From the NCBI GenBank assembly GCA_943787265.1, contig CALSLT010000009.1:62001-126000 (forward strand): 64,000 nucleotides of DNA, read 5' to 3'. A program made the position numbers and the translations under genes. This DNA is from an uncultured Planctomycetaceae bacterium. Lineage in GTDB: Bacteria; Planctomycetota; Planctomycetia; Planctomycetales; Planctomycetaceae. The notes under the pieces were generated by a model, which worked only from the letters and a program-made list of their open reading frames with translations, made no database searches and had not been told where the DNA came from. This document shows, in pieces, positions 7,970 through 17,544 of this stretch; the first letter of the stretch is position 1; each line of letters begins with the position of its first letter.

Positions 7970-10453
7970 ATGGCTGATCAGGAATCCTGTCCGAGGTGTG
8001 GTGAACCACTCCCGCCGGACGTCACGCCCGGGCACTGTCCCAAGTGCCTGATGCAGGTGGCGTTTGAGAGTGAGGCGGACGTTCTCAGCGGATCAGCAAC
8101 GGAGTCGCCGAATCAGGGAACCGCCGCGTGGAATGTCGACGAACTCGCAGCACTGTTTCCCGAACTTGAGATCATCGAGCAGGTCGGCACCGGCGGCATG
8201 GGGGTCGTCTATAAGGCAAAGCAGAAGCAACTCGACAGGCTCGTCGCGGTGAAACTGGTGCGGCCTGACTTGTGTGGCGATCCGGCATTCGCCGAGCGAT
8301 TTACCCGCGAAGCTCGAGCGATGGCAAGGCTCAGCCATCCGGCGATCATCAACGTCTTCGACTTCGGTCAGCGCGAGAACTTCTACTTCTTCATCATGGA
8401 ATTTGTGGACGGAGCCAATCTGCGGCAACTCGTCCGTTCCGGTGAGCTGGATTCCAAAGCCGCGCTGACAGTCGTTCCGCAGATTTGCGAAGCGCTCCAA
8501 TACGCGCATGACGAGGGTATCGTCCATCGAGACATCAAGCCGGAAAACATCATGCTCGACCGATCCGGCCGAGTGAAAATTGCTGACTTCGGTTTGGCAA
8601 AACTCATCAAGCCGCAGCCAGACGACTTCACGCTGACCGGCACGAAGCAGGTGATGGGCACGCCTCATTACATGGCTCCGGAGCAGTTTGAACATCCCAC
8701 CGATGTCGACCATCGAGCGGACATCTACTCAGTTGGAGTCGTGATCTATGAAATGCTGACCGGCGAATTGCCGCTTGGTCGATTCGCTCCGCCTTCCGAA
8801 AGAGTTCAGGTCGATGTGCGACTCGACGAGATCGTGCTGCGAGCTTTAGAGAAAGAGCCCGAACGGCGCTACCAGCAGGTGACGGAAATCAAAACGGGAC
8901 TCGAAGGAGTGTCGGCAACGTCTGCCGGGCCGGCGGTAACCAATTCGACGGCTGGTGCGGAAGCTTCGCCGACGAGAAGTCGATTCAACTTTAACGACCT
9001 GCGATTTCCCAGCTGGGGGCTGATTGCCGCATCCGTTATCGACCTGGTCACATTTGCGGTCTGCTTGTTCGCTTCGACGTTTGCGCCACAAGCGTTAGCG
9101 GCATTATTTGTAGCACTTCTGCATATTGTCGGCTTCTTTATCTACGTCGGCGCGAGAGAAATGCAGCGTCGGGGTTCGTACCGCTGGGCTGTAGCAGCGG
9201 CCGTTCTGGCCATGATCCCATCTCATTGGGGAGCGATCGTTGGGATACCGTTTGGCATTTGGTCCCTGATTCTGTTGTGCAGATCGGAGACGAAATCGGA
9301 ATTCGATCAATCTGACGGATTCGCACCGGAGATTGAGGCCGCCAGCAACTTCACAGTCTCTGCAACAAGGACTGCTGGAAAAAAATTGAAAGCCGTGCCC
9401 TGGACGCCAGTCTTCAGTCGGACCGTGATGGGAGCGGCTCGGCAGTTTGGTCGCTTGACGAGTACCGGTGTCAGGCTCGGAATCTGGACGCTTATCTGCA
9501 TGCTGGCATTCATCAGCAGCGTGCTTGTGGTGGTTCAACATGCGTCCTGGACGTTTGACGTCGTTGACTGGACGGCACAGGGCCTCAAAGGAGAGTCGGG
9601 ACAGATCGATCTTCTGGCAACGGGCGGGCAAACTCACACGGGAGCGGCATTCGATCTTCGCCGTGCAGTTCGCGATAAGGTTTCGATCACCTTGCGCCCC
9701 AACGCGTCGCAAGGTCGCAATGTCCCGAAGCATGTTCTGTCGATTTCTGTTCCTGAAATGGAGTATCGAACGTCGAAAGAAGCGATGCAGCTCAGCCACC
9801 CGTTCGACGCGGATACAATTCTCGACTGGATGGAATCAGCAGGTGTCGACGCGGCGAATTCCAAGGTGCAGTTGGAATCAGAGGTCCTGAACAACCTTGT
9901 CTACGAAGTGGCAAAGGATCAGAAGTCAGGAGTCCGGTCAAGCCGCTCACTGAGAAGTCTCCTGCGCAAAGACGCCAGCGCGTTTGACATGACACGACTG
10001 TCATCCCGTTACGGGCTAATCATCAACGAGACACCCGACGTCGTTCCAATGGCGGTGGCTTGTGCCGCCAACGCAATTCTTTGGTTGAGCGGACTGGCGA
10101 TCATTTTTGTCAACCTGTTTCGTCGACGAGAATCAGCATCTGAAGCCCGCCCGAAGTCACGACTGCTTGTATTCGTGACGACGGTGACCATCCTGGGCCT
10201 GTGGTCGCTCGCCGGATTCCTCGCCCGGCCCGTCGTGGACACCCTCGTTCCGCGAGCGTTGTCAGCCGAGTTCCCATCGCAGTTCACACCGCACGACCCC
10301 TCCGCAGCTTTCATTGCAGACCTTGGGCTCTGCGTTGTGTGGACGCTTGGTGTTTTGTTCGTCACGTTGCCCGCCTGGGTTCTGTGGCGAAACCGCAGCC
10401 CACAGCTTCTCGAATCTCAAAGCAGTTCGGATGAGGACCGGGACACAGAGTGA
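7970..10453 (+). CDS. Transmembrane Ser/Thr protein kinase with N-terminal zinc ribbon
   Basis: 827 residues. CPRCGEPLPPDVTPGHCPKC at residues 6-25 is a two-CxxC zinc ribbon. The kinase domain runs from about residue 67 to 320: glycine loop GTGGMGVVYKA, catalytic HRDIKPENIM, DFGLAKL and TPHYMAPEQ. All catalytic residues are present. The C-terminal half has about seven hydrophobic membrane segments (for example residues 345-425, 505-525, 695-720, 730-755 and 785-810), with a roughly 170-residue domain between segments that may face the periplasm-like space and sense a signal. It follows the ECF sigma factor at 7087 and probably regulates it. The ligand is unknown. Confidence 0.92.
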   Translation: MADQESCPRCGEPLPPDVTPGHCPKCLMQVAFESEADVLSGSATESPNQGTAAWNVDELAALFPELEIIEQVGTGGMGVVYKAKQKQLDRLVAVKLVRPDLCGDPAFAERFTREARAMARLSHPAIINVFDFGQRENFYFFIMEFVDGANLRQLVRSGELDSKAALTVVPQICEALQYAHDEGIVHRDIKPENIMLDRSGRVKIADFGLAKLIKPQPDDFTLTGTKQVMGTPHYMAPEQFEHPTDVDHRADIYSVGVVIYEMLTGELPLGRFAPPSERVQVDVRLDEIVLRALEKEPERRYQQVTEIKTGLEGVSATSAGPAVTNSTAGAEASPTRSRFNFNDLRFPSWGLIAASVIDLVTFAVCLFASTFAPQALAALFVALLHIVGFFIYVGAREMQRRGSYRWAVAAAVLAMIPSHWGAIVGIPFGIWSLILLCRSETKSEFDQSDGFAPEIEAASNFTVSATRTAGKKLKAVPWTPVFSRTVMGAARQFGRLTSTGVRLGIWTLICMLAFISSVLVVVQHASWTFDVVDWTAQGLKGESGQIDLLATGGQTHTGAAFDLRRAVRDKVSITLRPNASQGRNVPKHVLSISVPEMEYRTSKEAMQLSHPFDADTILDWMESAGVDAANSKVQLESEVLNNLVYEVAKDQKSGVRSSRSLRSLLRKDASAFDMTRLSSRYGLIINETPDVVPMAVACAANAILWLSGLAIIFVNLFRRRESASEARPKSRLLVFVTTVTILGLWSLAGFLARPVVDTLVPRALSAEFPSQFTPHDPSAAFIADLGLCVVWTLGVLFVTLPAWVLWRNRSPQLLESQSSSDEDRDTE

Positions 10454-10971
10454 CTTCGGAATTTGTCCGGTGCGCTTCCTTACTCTGGCTCCGCACTCCG
10501 CACGGAATGCGTCGGCCGGACTGACGTGGCGTAGTCACGTGCCACAGAAAACGAGCCGCTGCTTTCAGGTGTTTTTCTTAGGTGCACGTCGAGCGTGATT
10601 TCCCGACTCGATCTTCGAACATTGACTCCGCTACCCGTCACGCCAGAATCGTGATGATCTGCGCGACCATGCCACTTTCGCCGTTTGGTAACTCCGTCGA
10701 GAATAACTCCGGGGCAGCGAACGCCGTGGGCCAGCAGACCGCTGACGTGTTGCATGCGATTTTTGAAATCGCATTGAACTTCCTGTGGTTACGGTGGAGA
10801 CTGTGTGATTCTCTTCCTTCGCGGCCGCAGAGTTACGCACTCTTCGAGCCGTATTCTACTGTTTGAGCTGCAAATTTTTTCAGGCAGACGCAGGTTGCGA
10901 TCACCTCAATTGTTAATCATCTCGCTGCATGTTTCTTTGCGAATTGTCGGACCATTCTTTCTGAGGATGCC
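10454..10971. other. 518-bp gene-free spacer
   Basis: No convincing reading frame, tRNA or long hairpin is seen. A short imperfect palindrome (GTGGC..GCCAC) lies near 10525-10540. The last 100 bp are AT-richer and probably hold the promoter of the VWA gene. Confidence 0.4.
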
Positions 10972-12912
10972 ATGAGTAGAACGTCGAATTATTCAGCGGT
11001 CGGCACGTCTGTCCTGTTTCATGTCTTGATTCTTGGTGGACTGACGACGATTCATTTCTCGCTGGAAGAAGGGCTTCCTGACATCGTTCTCGAAACCGTT
11101 TTCGACGACGAACGTCAGCAGGAAGAGTTTACCAAAGAGCTCGATGACAATACTGAGATCTCTGAAACTCAGAACTTCACGGCTGGTGGAATGGTCTCGG
11201 CGGCGCTCGGCGGATCGGGGGCTCCGGCGGTGGCTCAGCAGAAGGTTGAGACTTCTGAATCGCTCCAGGAAGTCGACTTCAACGTTAACCCCAGCACGAT
11301 CGATCTGCCAGGCGAGAATCTGATCGGACAGGATCTGGGAATCGGCGAGGTAAGTGGCGAAGTCGGCGCCGTCGTTGATGGTTACGGAGCAGCACTTTCA
11401 AGAATGACTCAGGAACTGATCCGCTTGATGCGGACTGAGAAGGTCATGGCAGTGTGGCTGTTTGACGAATCAAACAGCATGAAAGACGACCAGCAGGAAA
11501 TCGCGACGGAGTTCCACAAGATCTACGAGGAACTGGGCATCCAGTCTCGCAAAGACAAAACGCTCAAAGATCGCGACAAGGTTCTGCTGACCGCGATCTG
11601 TAGTTTCGGTAAAGGCGTGCGAGCGCTGACGAAGTCGCCGACCACGGACGTCAACGAAATTCGCCAGGCCATCGACAAGATCCCCGTCGACGAAAGCGGG
11701 GACGAGAATATGTTCATGGCCATTCAGCAGACGTTGCAGGAGTATGTCCCAAAGGCTCGGAGTCAGAAGCGGCGACTCGTTCTGATTCTGGTCAGTGATG
11801 AATCTCCGTCCGACGCCGGAGACACCAATCTCAATGACTATGGTCAGATTGAACAGGCCATCGCTGCCTGCGAAAAAGCAAAGACTCCCGTGTACTGCAT
11901 GGGGCGGGAAGCCACGTTCGGCTACCCATACGCCAGCATCCGCTGGCAGGATCCGGTTTACAATTTGAACCATTGGGTACGAATAAACCGAGGCCCCGAG
12001 ACTGCCTTTCCTGAGTGTCTGCAATGGGACGGCCTTCACGCTCGCGGGGACAGTCATCCCAGTGGCTTCGGCCCTTATTCACAGGTGCGAACCTGCAAAG
12101 AAACAGGCGGGATCTTCTTCCTTCTTCCAGGAGAAGAAGAAAACCTTGCCGGTAAGCCCCGCGAACTGGAAGCAAAAAAGTTTCAGTCGTACGCCATGAA
12201 GGAATACGAACCTCTGCTCCTGGCACGTCGCGATTATGAAGAGCAGCGAGCACGCAGCAACTTCCGAACGGGAGTCTGGGAAATCATCAAAAATTTGAAC
12301 CCACACAGTGATGCAAAGCTGAATATGCACGGCCGTTATTTCTCGATCGAAACTGAGCAGTTCGCGCTGCAGGGAGCTCGAGAATTCGAGCGTGCCAGTT
12401 ACGCGATGAATCAGCTCAATAAAGCGATCGGTCTTGTTGAACAGATTCGACCACTTCGAGCCAAAGAAGACTCACAACGCTGGCGGGCAGGGTACGACCT
12501 GATCAACGCTCAATGCCTGGCGTATCGAATCCGACTGTTTCAGTACCTGCTCGTCCTTGACGCTCATGCTGCCAGCGGACGAAAGCCGAGCGACCCCAAA
12601 CACAATCGATGGCATCTCAACGGGACAGGCAAACAGCTCGATCCGACCGATGATCAGTTCAAGCGAATCCAGAAGGCGTTCAATCTCAAAGAATCGCGAG
12701 AGGAATACATTGCCCGCATCAAGGGCGAAATTCAGAAGTCAGACAAAGCATTCGAGCTTGTCGACACCGAACACGCCGGCACTCCCTGGGCGGCTCGAGC
12801 ACGCTGGGACCGAGGGCGACGATACAGCTACCGATTCAGTTCACATTTCCACGATCCACGCTATCGGGAAGTTGGAGAGAAAGGGAAACGGATCGAGATT
12901 CCCAAGTTCTAA
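10972..12912 (+). CDS. von Willebrand factor type A domain protein, membrane-anchored
   Basis: 646 residues. A hydrophobic N-terminal anchor (YSAVGTSVLFHVLILGGLTTIHF) is followed by an acidic, glycine-rich linker. The VWA domain (about residues 155-330) opens with a MIDAS motif of the DxSxS type (WLFDESNSM) and continues with the LVLILVSDESPSD strand. The C-terminal 300 residues are charged and helical, without an identified fold. VWA proteins bind metal and mediate protein contacts; planctomycetes have many. It follows a sigma/kinase pair but is separated by 518 bp, so co-regulation is uncertain. Confidence 0.88.
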   Translation: MSRTSNYSAVGTSVLFHVLILGGLTTIHFSLEEGLPDIVLETVFDDERQQEEFTKELDDNTEISETQNFTAGGMVSAALGGSGAPAVAQQKVETSESLQEVDFNVNPSTIDLPGENLIGQDLGIGEVSGEVGAVVDGYGAALSRMTQELIRLMRTEKVMAVWLFDESNSMKDDQQEIATEFHKIYEELGIQSRKDKTLKDRDKVLLTAICSFGKGVRALTKSPTTDVNEIRQAIDKIPVDESGDENMFMAIQQTLQEYVPKARSQKRRLVLILVSDESPSDAGDTNLNDYGQIEQAIAACEKAKTPVYCMGREATFGYPYASIRWQDPVYNLNHWVRINRGPETAFPECLQWDGLHARGDSHPSGFGPYSQVRTCKETGGIFFLLPGEEENLAGKPRELEAKKFQSYAMKEYEPLLLARRDYEEQRARSNFRTGVWEIIKNLNPHSDAKLNMHGRYFSIETEQFALQGAREFERASYAMNQLNKAIGLVEQIRPLRAKEDSQRWRAGYDLINAQCLAYRIRLFQYLLVLDAHAASGRKPSDPKHNRWHLNGTGKQLDPTDDQFKRIQKAFNLKESREEYIARIKGEIQKSDKAFELVDTEHAGTPWAARARWDRGRRYSYRFSSHFHDPRYREVGEKGKRIEIPKF

Positions 12913-12969
12913 GACACTCTAAGCAACGCGTCTGAAGTGCTTCCCTCAGTAAATTGGCATCTACACAAT

Positions 12970-13120
12970 TCTTTACTCTCCCTGGGGAGAGTCGCAAACG
13001 AGCTTGCGAGTTTTGCGGAGAGGGGAGGGCTCATGGAGCAGACAGTTCGAATCGAGTCATCGTTTTCCACATTTTCCCTCTCCTCGCTAGGGCTCGACTC
13101 TCCCCTGGGCGAGTGATGCG
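12970..13120. repeat. Imperfect inverted repeat, pyrimidine/purine-rich
   Basis: The segment begins with CTCTCCCTGGGGAGAGTCG and ends with CGACTCTCCCCTGGGCGAG, so its two ends are imperfect inverted copies. The middle contains CGCAAACGAGCTTGCG and a copy of TTTCCCTCTCCTCGC. It lies between convergent genes (10972 plus, 13131 minus) and could act as a terminator or be a miniature repeat element. Confidence 0.6.
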
Positions 13121-13130
13121 AAGTTTTTCG

Positions 13131-14978
13131 CTACTCAATGACCAGTACGCCGTATACGAGAAACTTCGGCAACGTGACTTGAAGGAATTGAGATTCCAGA
13201 CGAACGTCGAGCAGCGTTTTCTCTGCAGATTCGGGCGTCAGGAATTTGACGCTTGATACGGTCTGGCCTTTCGGCAAACGGACTCGCACTTTCGACGACG
13301 GCACGACGATCGGTTTTTCGTCTGAGATGCCTCGCCCGGCGCTCGGTTTGCCGTTTTTGCCGCGAGGTGGTTCTTCACGGTTGTAGTTCACAAAGTGAAT
13401 CGCAAGGCCGTCGCCCGTTGCGGGACGGCTGGCTGAGACTCGCACGGTGTACGGTAACTCAAAGTGGCTGCGGTCGCTGCTGGTGATGATGGGCTGGGTG
13501 TCGGGGTGCTCAACCTTCACGACGTGCGAGTATCTGGTAAGCAATTCGTCGGTGGCGAGGTCGTCGGGAACGACGTCAAACAGAACGTGCTCGTCGAGGA
13601 GCTTTGTTCCGATCTCTCGAAACTGCTCAACGGACTCGACGTTGCCGGAGTGAACAGCATTGCGAGGGAACAGCAGAGCGACTTCGGCGTGCGAACGGTT
13701 TGCTCGGTAGACCGCGTCGTGCTTCTTGATGAACTGATAATACTGAGCGATCACTTTGCGGGCTTCGGGATCTGTGTAGCGAGTGTAGAAGCCCATCGGT
13801 GCTCCGCCGTTGGCGGCCAGTTCGGCGATGGCCGCTCGAATGCGCGTACTCTCGTACTTGCCGAGGGTGTATGGCTTGTCGTCGAACGATCCTCGGATGT
13901 ATCGAGCCTGCAGAGTCGCATCACCGAGAAATCGGTTTTCAAGATCCGTGAAGTACGCCGCTGCGCCGGTGCTGTACCACAAGTAGTCTTCGCCCTTGCC
14001 CCACAGTTCGGCCGGCATCAGGCTGCGTTCGTCGCCGCGGATCGGAGTGATTTTTCCGAGATGGTTCCATTGGGCGGTGATCAAGTTCGGCTTCAACGAG
14101 CGTCCGTACTTCATGAAAACTTTGTCGAAGACTTGCTTGTTTGAGATCTGCGACCATCGAAGCATCTCGCGACGGAGTGGTGTCGATTCTTCGGGCTTGT
14201 GCCAGTAAACGATCTCTTCGAATTTGTGCGAGGCTAAGTCGTCGATCGCAAATTGTTGTTTAAGTTCAGCCGGAGAGTGTCGATCGGTGAGGTACTCGCG
14301 GAAACCGCTTTGGCAATGCTCGCACAGGCAGTTGTGACGGTAGAAGTAGTTGGCAATGTAACCGTCGACGCCGCGTTCAACTCCGCGTTTGACGAGGGCT
14401 TTCATCACGGTCTGCCAATGAGGATTTCTCAGGCACGCCCAGTACTCGTGCATGCCGCCGATGCCGTAGCCCTTCTGGCCGATCGGTTTACCATCCGGGC
14501 CGATCTCCAACAGGTCGATGGGATCTTCGACCGGCTTCGGGCCAAGCTCCTGCTCGTTCCAGTGATTCCGATAGAAGTCGAAGAAGCCCGTCGGTCCGTT
14601 CTCGCCGTCGATGTCACCGACCAGAAACTCGATGTTGAAGTGGCCGACGACTTTCACGCCTCGTTTTCTCAGGGCCGTGTTTTTTTCTTCGAACCAGCGT
14701 CCGCACTCTTCATGTCCCTTTGCCGGCAGGTGAGCCGGGTAGCCCTTGTAGGCGTCGGTGTGAGCGAGGCTCCAGAAATGGCCGCCGTAGAATCCGAGCT
14801 GAACCAGTTCCGGCTCGGCCTCGTCGATGAAGGCAAGGTATTCCGGACCGTCGTACTTCGCCCAGTGAGCCACCATGCGAGTGAACTCAAGCCGCGGCGG
14901 ATCGGCTGCCGGCAGCAGTTTGCTTCCAATGGTGACGGCCGCAATGAATCCGAGCGAAGTGCAGATGGTTCGAAGCAT
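13131..14978 (-). CDS. Secreted glycoside-hydrolase-like protein (TIM-barrel type)
   Basis: 615 residues with a signal peptide (MLRTICTSLGFIAAVTIGSKLLPAAD). The layout of alternating strands with Trp/Tyr/His-rich loops (VVGHFNIEFLVGD, RGVDGYIANYFYRHNCLCEHCQSGFREYL, NLITAQWNHL) resembles (beta/alpha)8 putative glycosidases. The CLCEHC plus FREYL motif is common to these secreted carbohydrate-active proteins. The C-terminal part (residues 480-615) is beta-rich, as in accessory domains of such enzymes. I cannot assign a CAZy family or a substrate, and acid/base residues are not certain. It is divergent from the BMC operon, with a 399-bp shared upstream region, which suggests a role in feeding deoxysugars to that pathway; this link is inference. 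Confidence 0.65.
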   Translation of the reverse strand: MLRTICTSLGFIAAVTIGSKLLPAADPPRLEFTRMVAHWAKYDGPEYLAFIDEAEPELVQLGFYGGHFWSLAHTDAYKGYPAHLPAKGHEECGRWFEEKNTALRKRGVKVVGHFNIEFLVGDIDGENGPTGFFDFYRNHWNEQELGPKPVEDPIDLLEIGPDGKPIGQKGYGIGGMHEYWACLRNPHWQTVMKALVKRGVERGVDGYIANYFYRHNCLCEHCQSGFREYLTDRHSPAELKQQFAIDDLASHKFEEIVYWHKPEESTPLRREMLRWSQISNKQVFDKVFMKYGRSLKPNLITAQWNHLGKITPIRGDERSLMPAELWGKGEDYLWYSTGAAAYFTDLENRFLGDATLQARYIRGSFDDKPYTLGKYESTRIRAAIAELAANGGAPMGFYTRYTDPEARKVIAQYYQFIKKHDAVYRANRSHAEVALLFPRNAVHSGNVESVEQFREIGTKLLDEHVLFDVVPDDLATDELLTRYSHVVKVEHPDTQPIITSSDRSHFELPYTVRVSASRPATGDGLAIHFVNYNREEPPRGKNGKPSAGRGISDEKPIVVPSSKVRVRLPKGQTVSSVKFLTPESAEKTLLDVRLESQFLQVTLPKFLVYGVLVIE

Positions 14979-15377
14979 GTCCCGAGCTCCTTGTCTGATG
15001 CCAGTCGTCGTCGACGTGAAGAAACGCGTCAGTCATTACTGATGGGTTCTGTCTGGAGAGCATAACCTCGGTGGTCTTTGAAGGAAGCATCGTGGCAGCC
15101 TGTCAAAGCCGGGCAATCGGTTCAGCCCGTCTCACGTGAAAATCTTTCGCAAGGGACCAGTGCTCCGTGGTGCGGACGGCCGATTCAGCCCGCACGTTGT
15201 TCAGAACGTGGTAGATACTCCCGTTACAGTTTGCGCAGACTCTCCAGAGTTCGTGCAGATGAGTGACGTATTGTGACGGAATGTGAAATTAAAGTGCCGT
15301 TCGACCATTGAAAACGTCAGCAAGAGTTGGCAGACTGCGAAAACTACGTCACCTGTAGCGCCGCAGGGAAAGCGAAC
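14979..15377. promoter_or_regulatory. Divergent regulatory region between the glycosidase-like gene and the BMC operon
   Basis: A 399-bp region between two divergent starts. It contains the phased GTGA array (15253-15297, listed separately). No RNA gene or open frame is supported. Promoters for both directions should lie here, but I cannot assign -35/-10 boxes with confidence. Confidence 0.6.
15253..15297 (+). promoter_or_regulatory. Helically phased GTGA/GTGC direct repeats, candidate operator
   Basis: GTGC at 15253, GTGA at 15263, 15273 and 15283, and GTGC at 15294: five copies, three gaps of exactly 10 bp and one of 11 bp. They end 80 bp before the DeoR-family start codon. Spacing of one helical turn puts all copies on one DNA face, as expected for a regulator oligomer. 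DeoR-family proteins commonly bind direct or inverted short repeats near their own promoter, so autoregulation is the simplest reading. That binding is inference. Confidence 0.5.
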
Positions 15378-16151
15378 ATGCTGCTCAATGAACGCCGAAC
15401 TCAGATACTGAAATACATTGAAGAACAAGGATTCGTGTCTCTGCAGAAGATTGTGGAGCACTTTGGGATCAGTGAATCGACTGCTCGGCGGGATGTGGAA
15501 TATCTCGACGGAATCAGCAAGGTTCAGAAGACAAGAGGCGGAGCGGCTTACATCGGGGAATCGATGACCTCGTTCGAGGATCGGACGGTCGCCGCTCTGA
15601 AGGAAAAGAGAGAGATCGCTCAGGCGGTCGCAGAAATGATTGAAGCGGGAGATGTCGTGCTGCTTGACGGCGGAACGACGACTCTGGAAGTCGCTCGGCA
15701 ATTGATCGGGCGGTTACTGACGGTGGTTACGAATTCAGTTCCGATCATCAACCTGCTGTTCAATCAGCCGGGGATCGAGCTGATTTCGATTGGCGGGTAC
15801 GTGTATCCGCAAACGGGAGTCGCACTGGGGCCAATTGCCCAGGCGGCACTCAAGGCGATTCATGCCAGGCGGCTCATCATGAGTGTCGGCGGGATCACCG
15901 AAGCGGGATTGTTCAACAGTAATTCGCTGCTCGTGGAGACCGAGCGGCAAATGATGGAGTCGGCGGACGAGGTGTGGGTTGTTACTGACAGCGGCAAGTT
16001 TGGCCGTTCGGCACTCGCTCATCTGGCACCGCTCGACTCGATGGATCGACTGATTACGGACGATGGACTCACGGATGAGTGGCGACAAAGACTTGAACAA
16101 GCTGGCGTCGAGGTCATTTGCCTTGGCGAACCAGCGGAAGCCGCCGTTTAA
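15378..16151 (+). CDS. DeoR-family transcriptional regulator of the BMC operon
   Basis: 257 residues. The start ATG at 15378 is chosen over an upstream in-frame TTG (15327) because [18 protein letters not shown] is the standard DeoR N-terminus. The winged helix-turn-helix is residues 5-55 ([19 protein letters not shown]). The C-terminal sugar-phosphate-sensing DeoRC domain follows, with [28 protein letters not shown] and [14 protein letters not shown]. Members repress catabolic operons and release DNA when a sugar phosphate binds. Here the likely inducers are intermediates of fucose or rhamnose breakdown. It is the first gene of the BMC operon, 11 bp before pduL, as in known planctomycete BMC loci. 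Confidence 0.92.
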   Translation: MLLNERRTQILKYIEEQGFVSLQKIVEHFGISESTARRDVEYLDGISKVQKTRGGAAYIGESMTSFEDRTVAALKEKREIAQAVAEMIEAGDVVLLDGGTTTLEVARQLIGRLLTVVTNSVPIINLLFNQPGIELISIGGYVYPQTGVALGPIAQAALKAIHARRLIMSVGGITEAGLFNSNSLLVETERQMMESADEVWVVTDSGKFGRSALAHLAPLDSMDRLITDDGLTDEWRQRLEQAGVEVICLGEPAEAAV

Positions 16152-16162
16152 CGGAATCATCC

Positions 16163-16879
16163 ATGACTGCATTGTCATCTTCACTGTCGAAGACAGATGT
16201 TGAACGCGTTGTGCGCTCCGTGCTGCAGCAGCAGCTTGGTCCGGCAGCGAAAGTTAAACCGAATCCGCTGGTTGTGAATATCAGCGCTCGACACGTGCAC
16301 CTTTCGCAGGAGCACGTCGAAGTTCTGTTCGGCAAGGGAGCGGAACTCGAAGTTCACAAATGGCTCTACCAGGACGGCTACTTCGCCTCGAAGCAAACCG
16401 TCGCTGTGGTTGGGCCTCGCCGACGCATGCTACCGGAAGTTCGCATCCTTGGTCCTGTTCGTCCGACTCAGGTCGAGCTGGCGTTTACCGACGGCATCTC
16501 GCTGGGCATCGATCTGCCGGTACGGATCAGTGGCGATCATCACGACACAGTCGGTTGCACACTTATCGGCCCGGCCGGAGTTCTTGAACTTCAGTCCGGC
16601 GTCATTAGAGCCATGCGTCATGTCCACATGGGCCCGGCGGACCTCGAATATTACGGCGTCAAGGATGGCGACGTCATGGACCTGCGGATCGAATCTGAAG
16701 GCTGCACGACCGTGCTCGAAGACCTGAAGATCCGAGCCGGAGACGACATCAAGCTGGAAGTGCATCTCGACACGGACGAAGGCAACGCGACTCGCCTGGA
16801 CAAAGCGACCAGCGTTGAGCTGATCAAGAAAGACTGCGGCTGTGGCTGCGACGGCAAAAGTAAAACTTGCGGAACGTAG
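16163..16879 (+). CDS. pduL: PduL-type phosphotransacylase with encapsulation peptide
   Basis: 238 residues. ATG at 16163 is preferred to the upstream in-frame codon at 16118 because the latter overlaps the DeoR gene. The enzyme exchanges CoA for phosphate on an acyl group, here probably lactyl-CoA to lactyl-phosphate, recycling CoA inside the shell. The duplicated PduL barrel is visible: [17 protein letters not shown] (H44, H46) and [19 protein letters not shown] carry the zinc-binding histidines. An amphipathic helix at residues 11-25 ([15 protein letters not shown]) precedes a linker and matches BMC encapsulation peptides. The C-terminus is an unusual cysteine-rich tail ([15 protein letters not shown]). 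Confidence 0.93.
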   Translation: MTALSSSLSKTDVERVVRSVLQQQLGPAAKVKPNPLVVNISARHVHLSQEHVEVLFGKGAELEVHKWLYQDGYFASKQTVAVVGPRRRMLPEVRILGPVRPTQVELAFTDGISLGIDLPVRISGDHHDTVGCTLIGPAGVLELQSGVIRAMRHVHMGPADLEYYGVKDGDVMDLRIESEGCTTVLEDLKIRAGDDIKLEVHLDTDEGNATRLDKATSVELIKKDCGCGCDGKSKTCGT

Positions 16880-16989
16880 AAGCGAACGAAGAGTTCGATG
16901 CTGACGGACGGTGATTCAATCTCGCTTGTCGGCGTCTGGCTCAAACATTTTTCAACTATCAACCACCAACTTTTTTCTGGAGATTCCAA

Positions 16990-17283
16990 ATGGCTAAGGC
17001 TATGGAAGCCCTCGGCATGGTCGAGACCAAAGGTCTTGTCTGCATGATCGAGGCAGTTGATGCGATGCTGAAATCAGCCAACGTTCAAATCGTCGGCTGG
17101 GACAAAGTGGGTAGCGGTCTGGTGACGTCTTTCGTCGTCGGTGACGTTGCTGCTGTTAAGGCTGCTGTCGATGCCGGTGCAAGTGCAGCGAGCAAAATCG
17201 GCGAAGTCGTCAGCGTGCAGGTCATTCCTCGTCCGCACGAAGAACTGTCAGCAGTTCTGCCGGCAATCAAAGGCGCCAAGTAG
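16990..17283 (+). CDS. BMC-H hexameric shell protein 1
   Basis: 97 residues, one Pfam-type BMC domain: [26 protein letters not shown], then [29 protein letters not shown] and [11 protein letters not shown]. Six copies form a flat hexagonal tile of the compartment wall. The pore loop reads KVGSG, the common form with small residues lining a central pore. A GGAG ribosome-binding site lies about 7 bp ahead of the ATG. The last 15 residues extend past the usual domain end and may face the outside or bind cargo helices. Confidence 0.96.
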   Translation: MAKAMEALGMVETKGLVCMIEAVDAMLKSANVQIVGWDKVGSGLVTSFVVGDVAAVKAAVDAGASAASKIGEVVSVQVIPRPHEELSAVLPAIKGAK

Positions 17284-17300
17284 TCACGGGAGTTTCCGGC

Positions 17301-17417
17301 GTGGATCAGGTTTACGGCTGGCTCATGTTGACGGCCGTTTCTGCCGGAATCGGATTCGTTATTTGGAAGGGGCTGTCTGACTCAAACTCAGGTGACCATC
17401 GACCAAACATCCGCTAA
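17301..17417 (+). CDS. Candidate 38-residue single-pass membrane microprotein
   Basis: A GTG-initiated frame of 38 codons lies between the two BMC-H genes. Residues 5-22 (YGWLMLTAVSAGIGFVIW) form a good membrane helix, followed by a short polar tail (KGLSDSNSGDHRPNIR). The start is 17 bp after the BMC-H stop. There is no strong Shine-Dalgarno, only GGGAG at 17288. No homologue is known to me. It may be a chance frame, but a hydrophobic helix with positive and polar flanks in the correct operon strand is notable. Confidence 0.35.
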   Translation: MDQVYGWLMLTAVSAGIGFVIWKGLSDSNSGDHRPNIR

Positions 17418-17544
17418 CCACGCTGATACTCAAGACTGCAATTGACGGTGGCAGCCCGGAGCTGATCCGGAGGAACCAACCATCAACGACGCACCTTATC
17501 AACAACTCACATTTAACTACCAAAACCAAGTCAGGATTCTTCCC

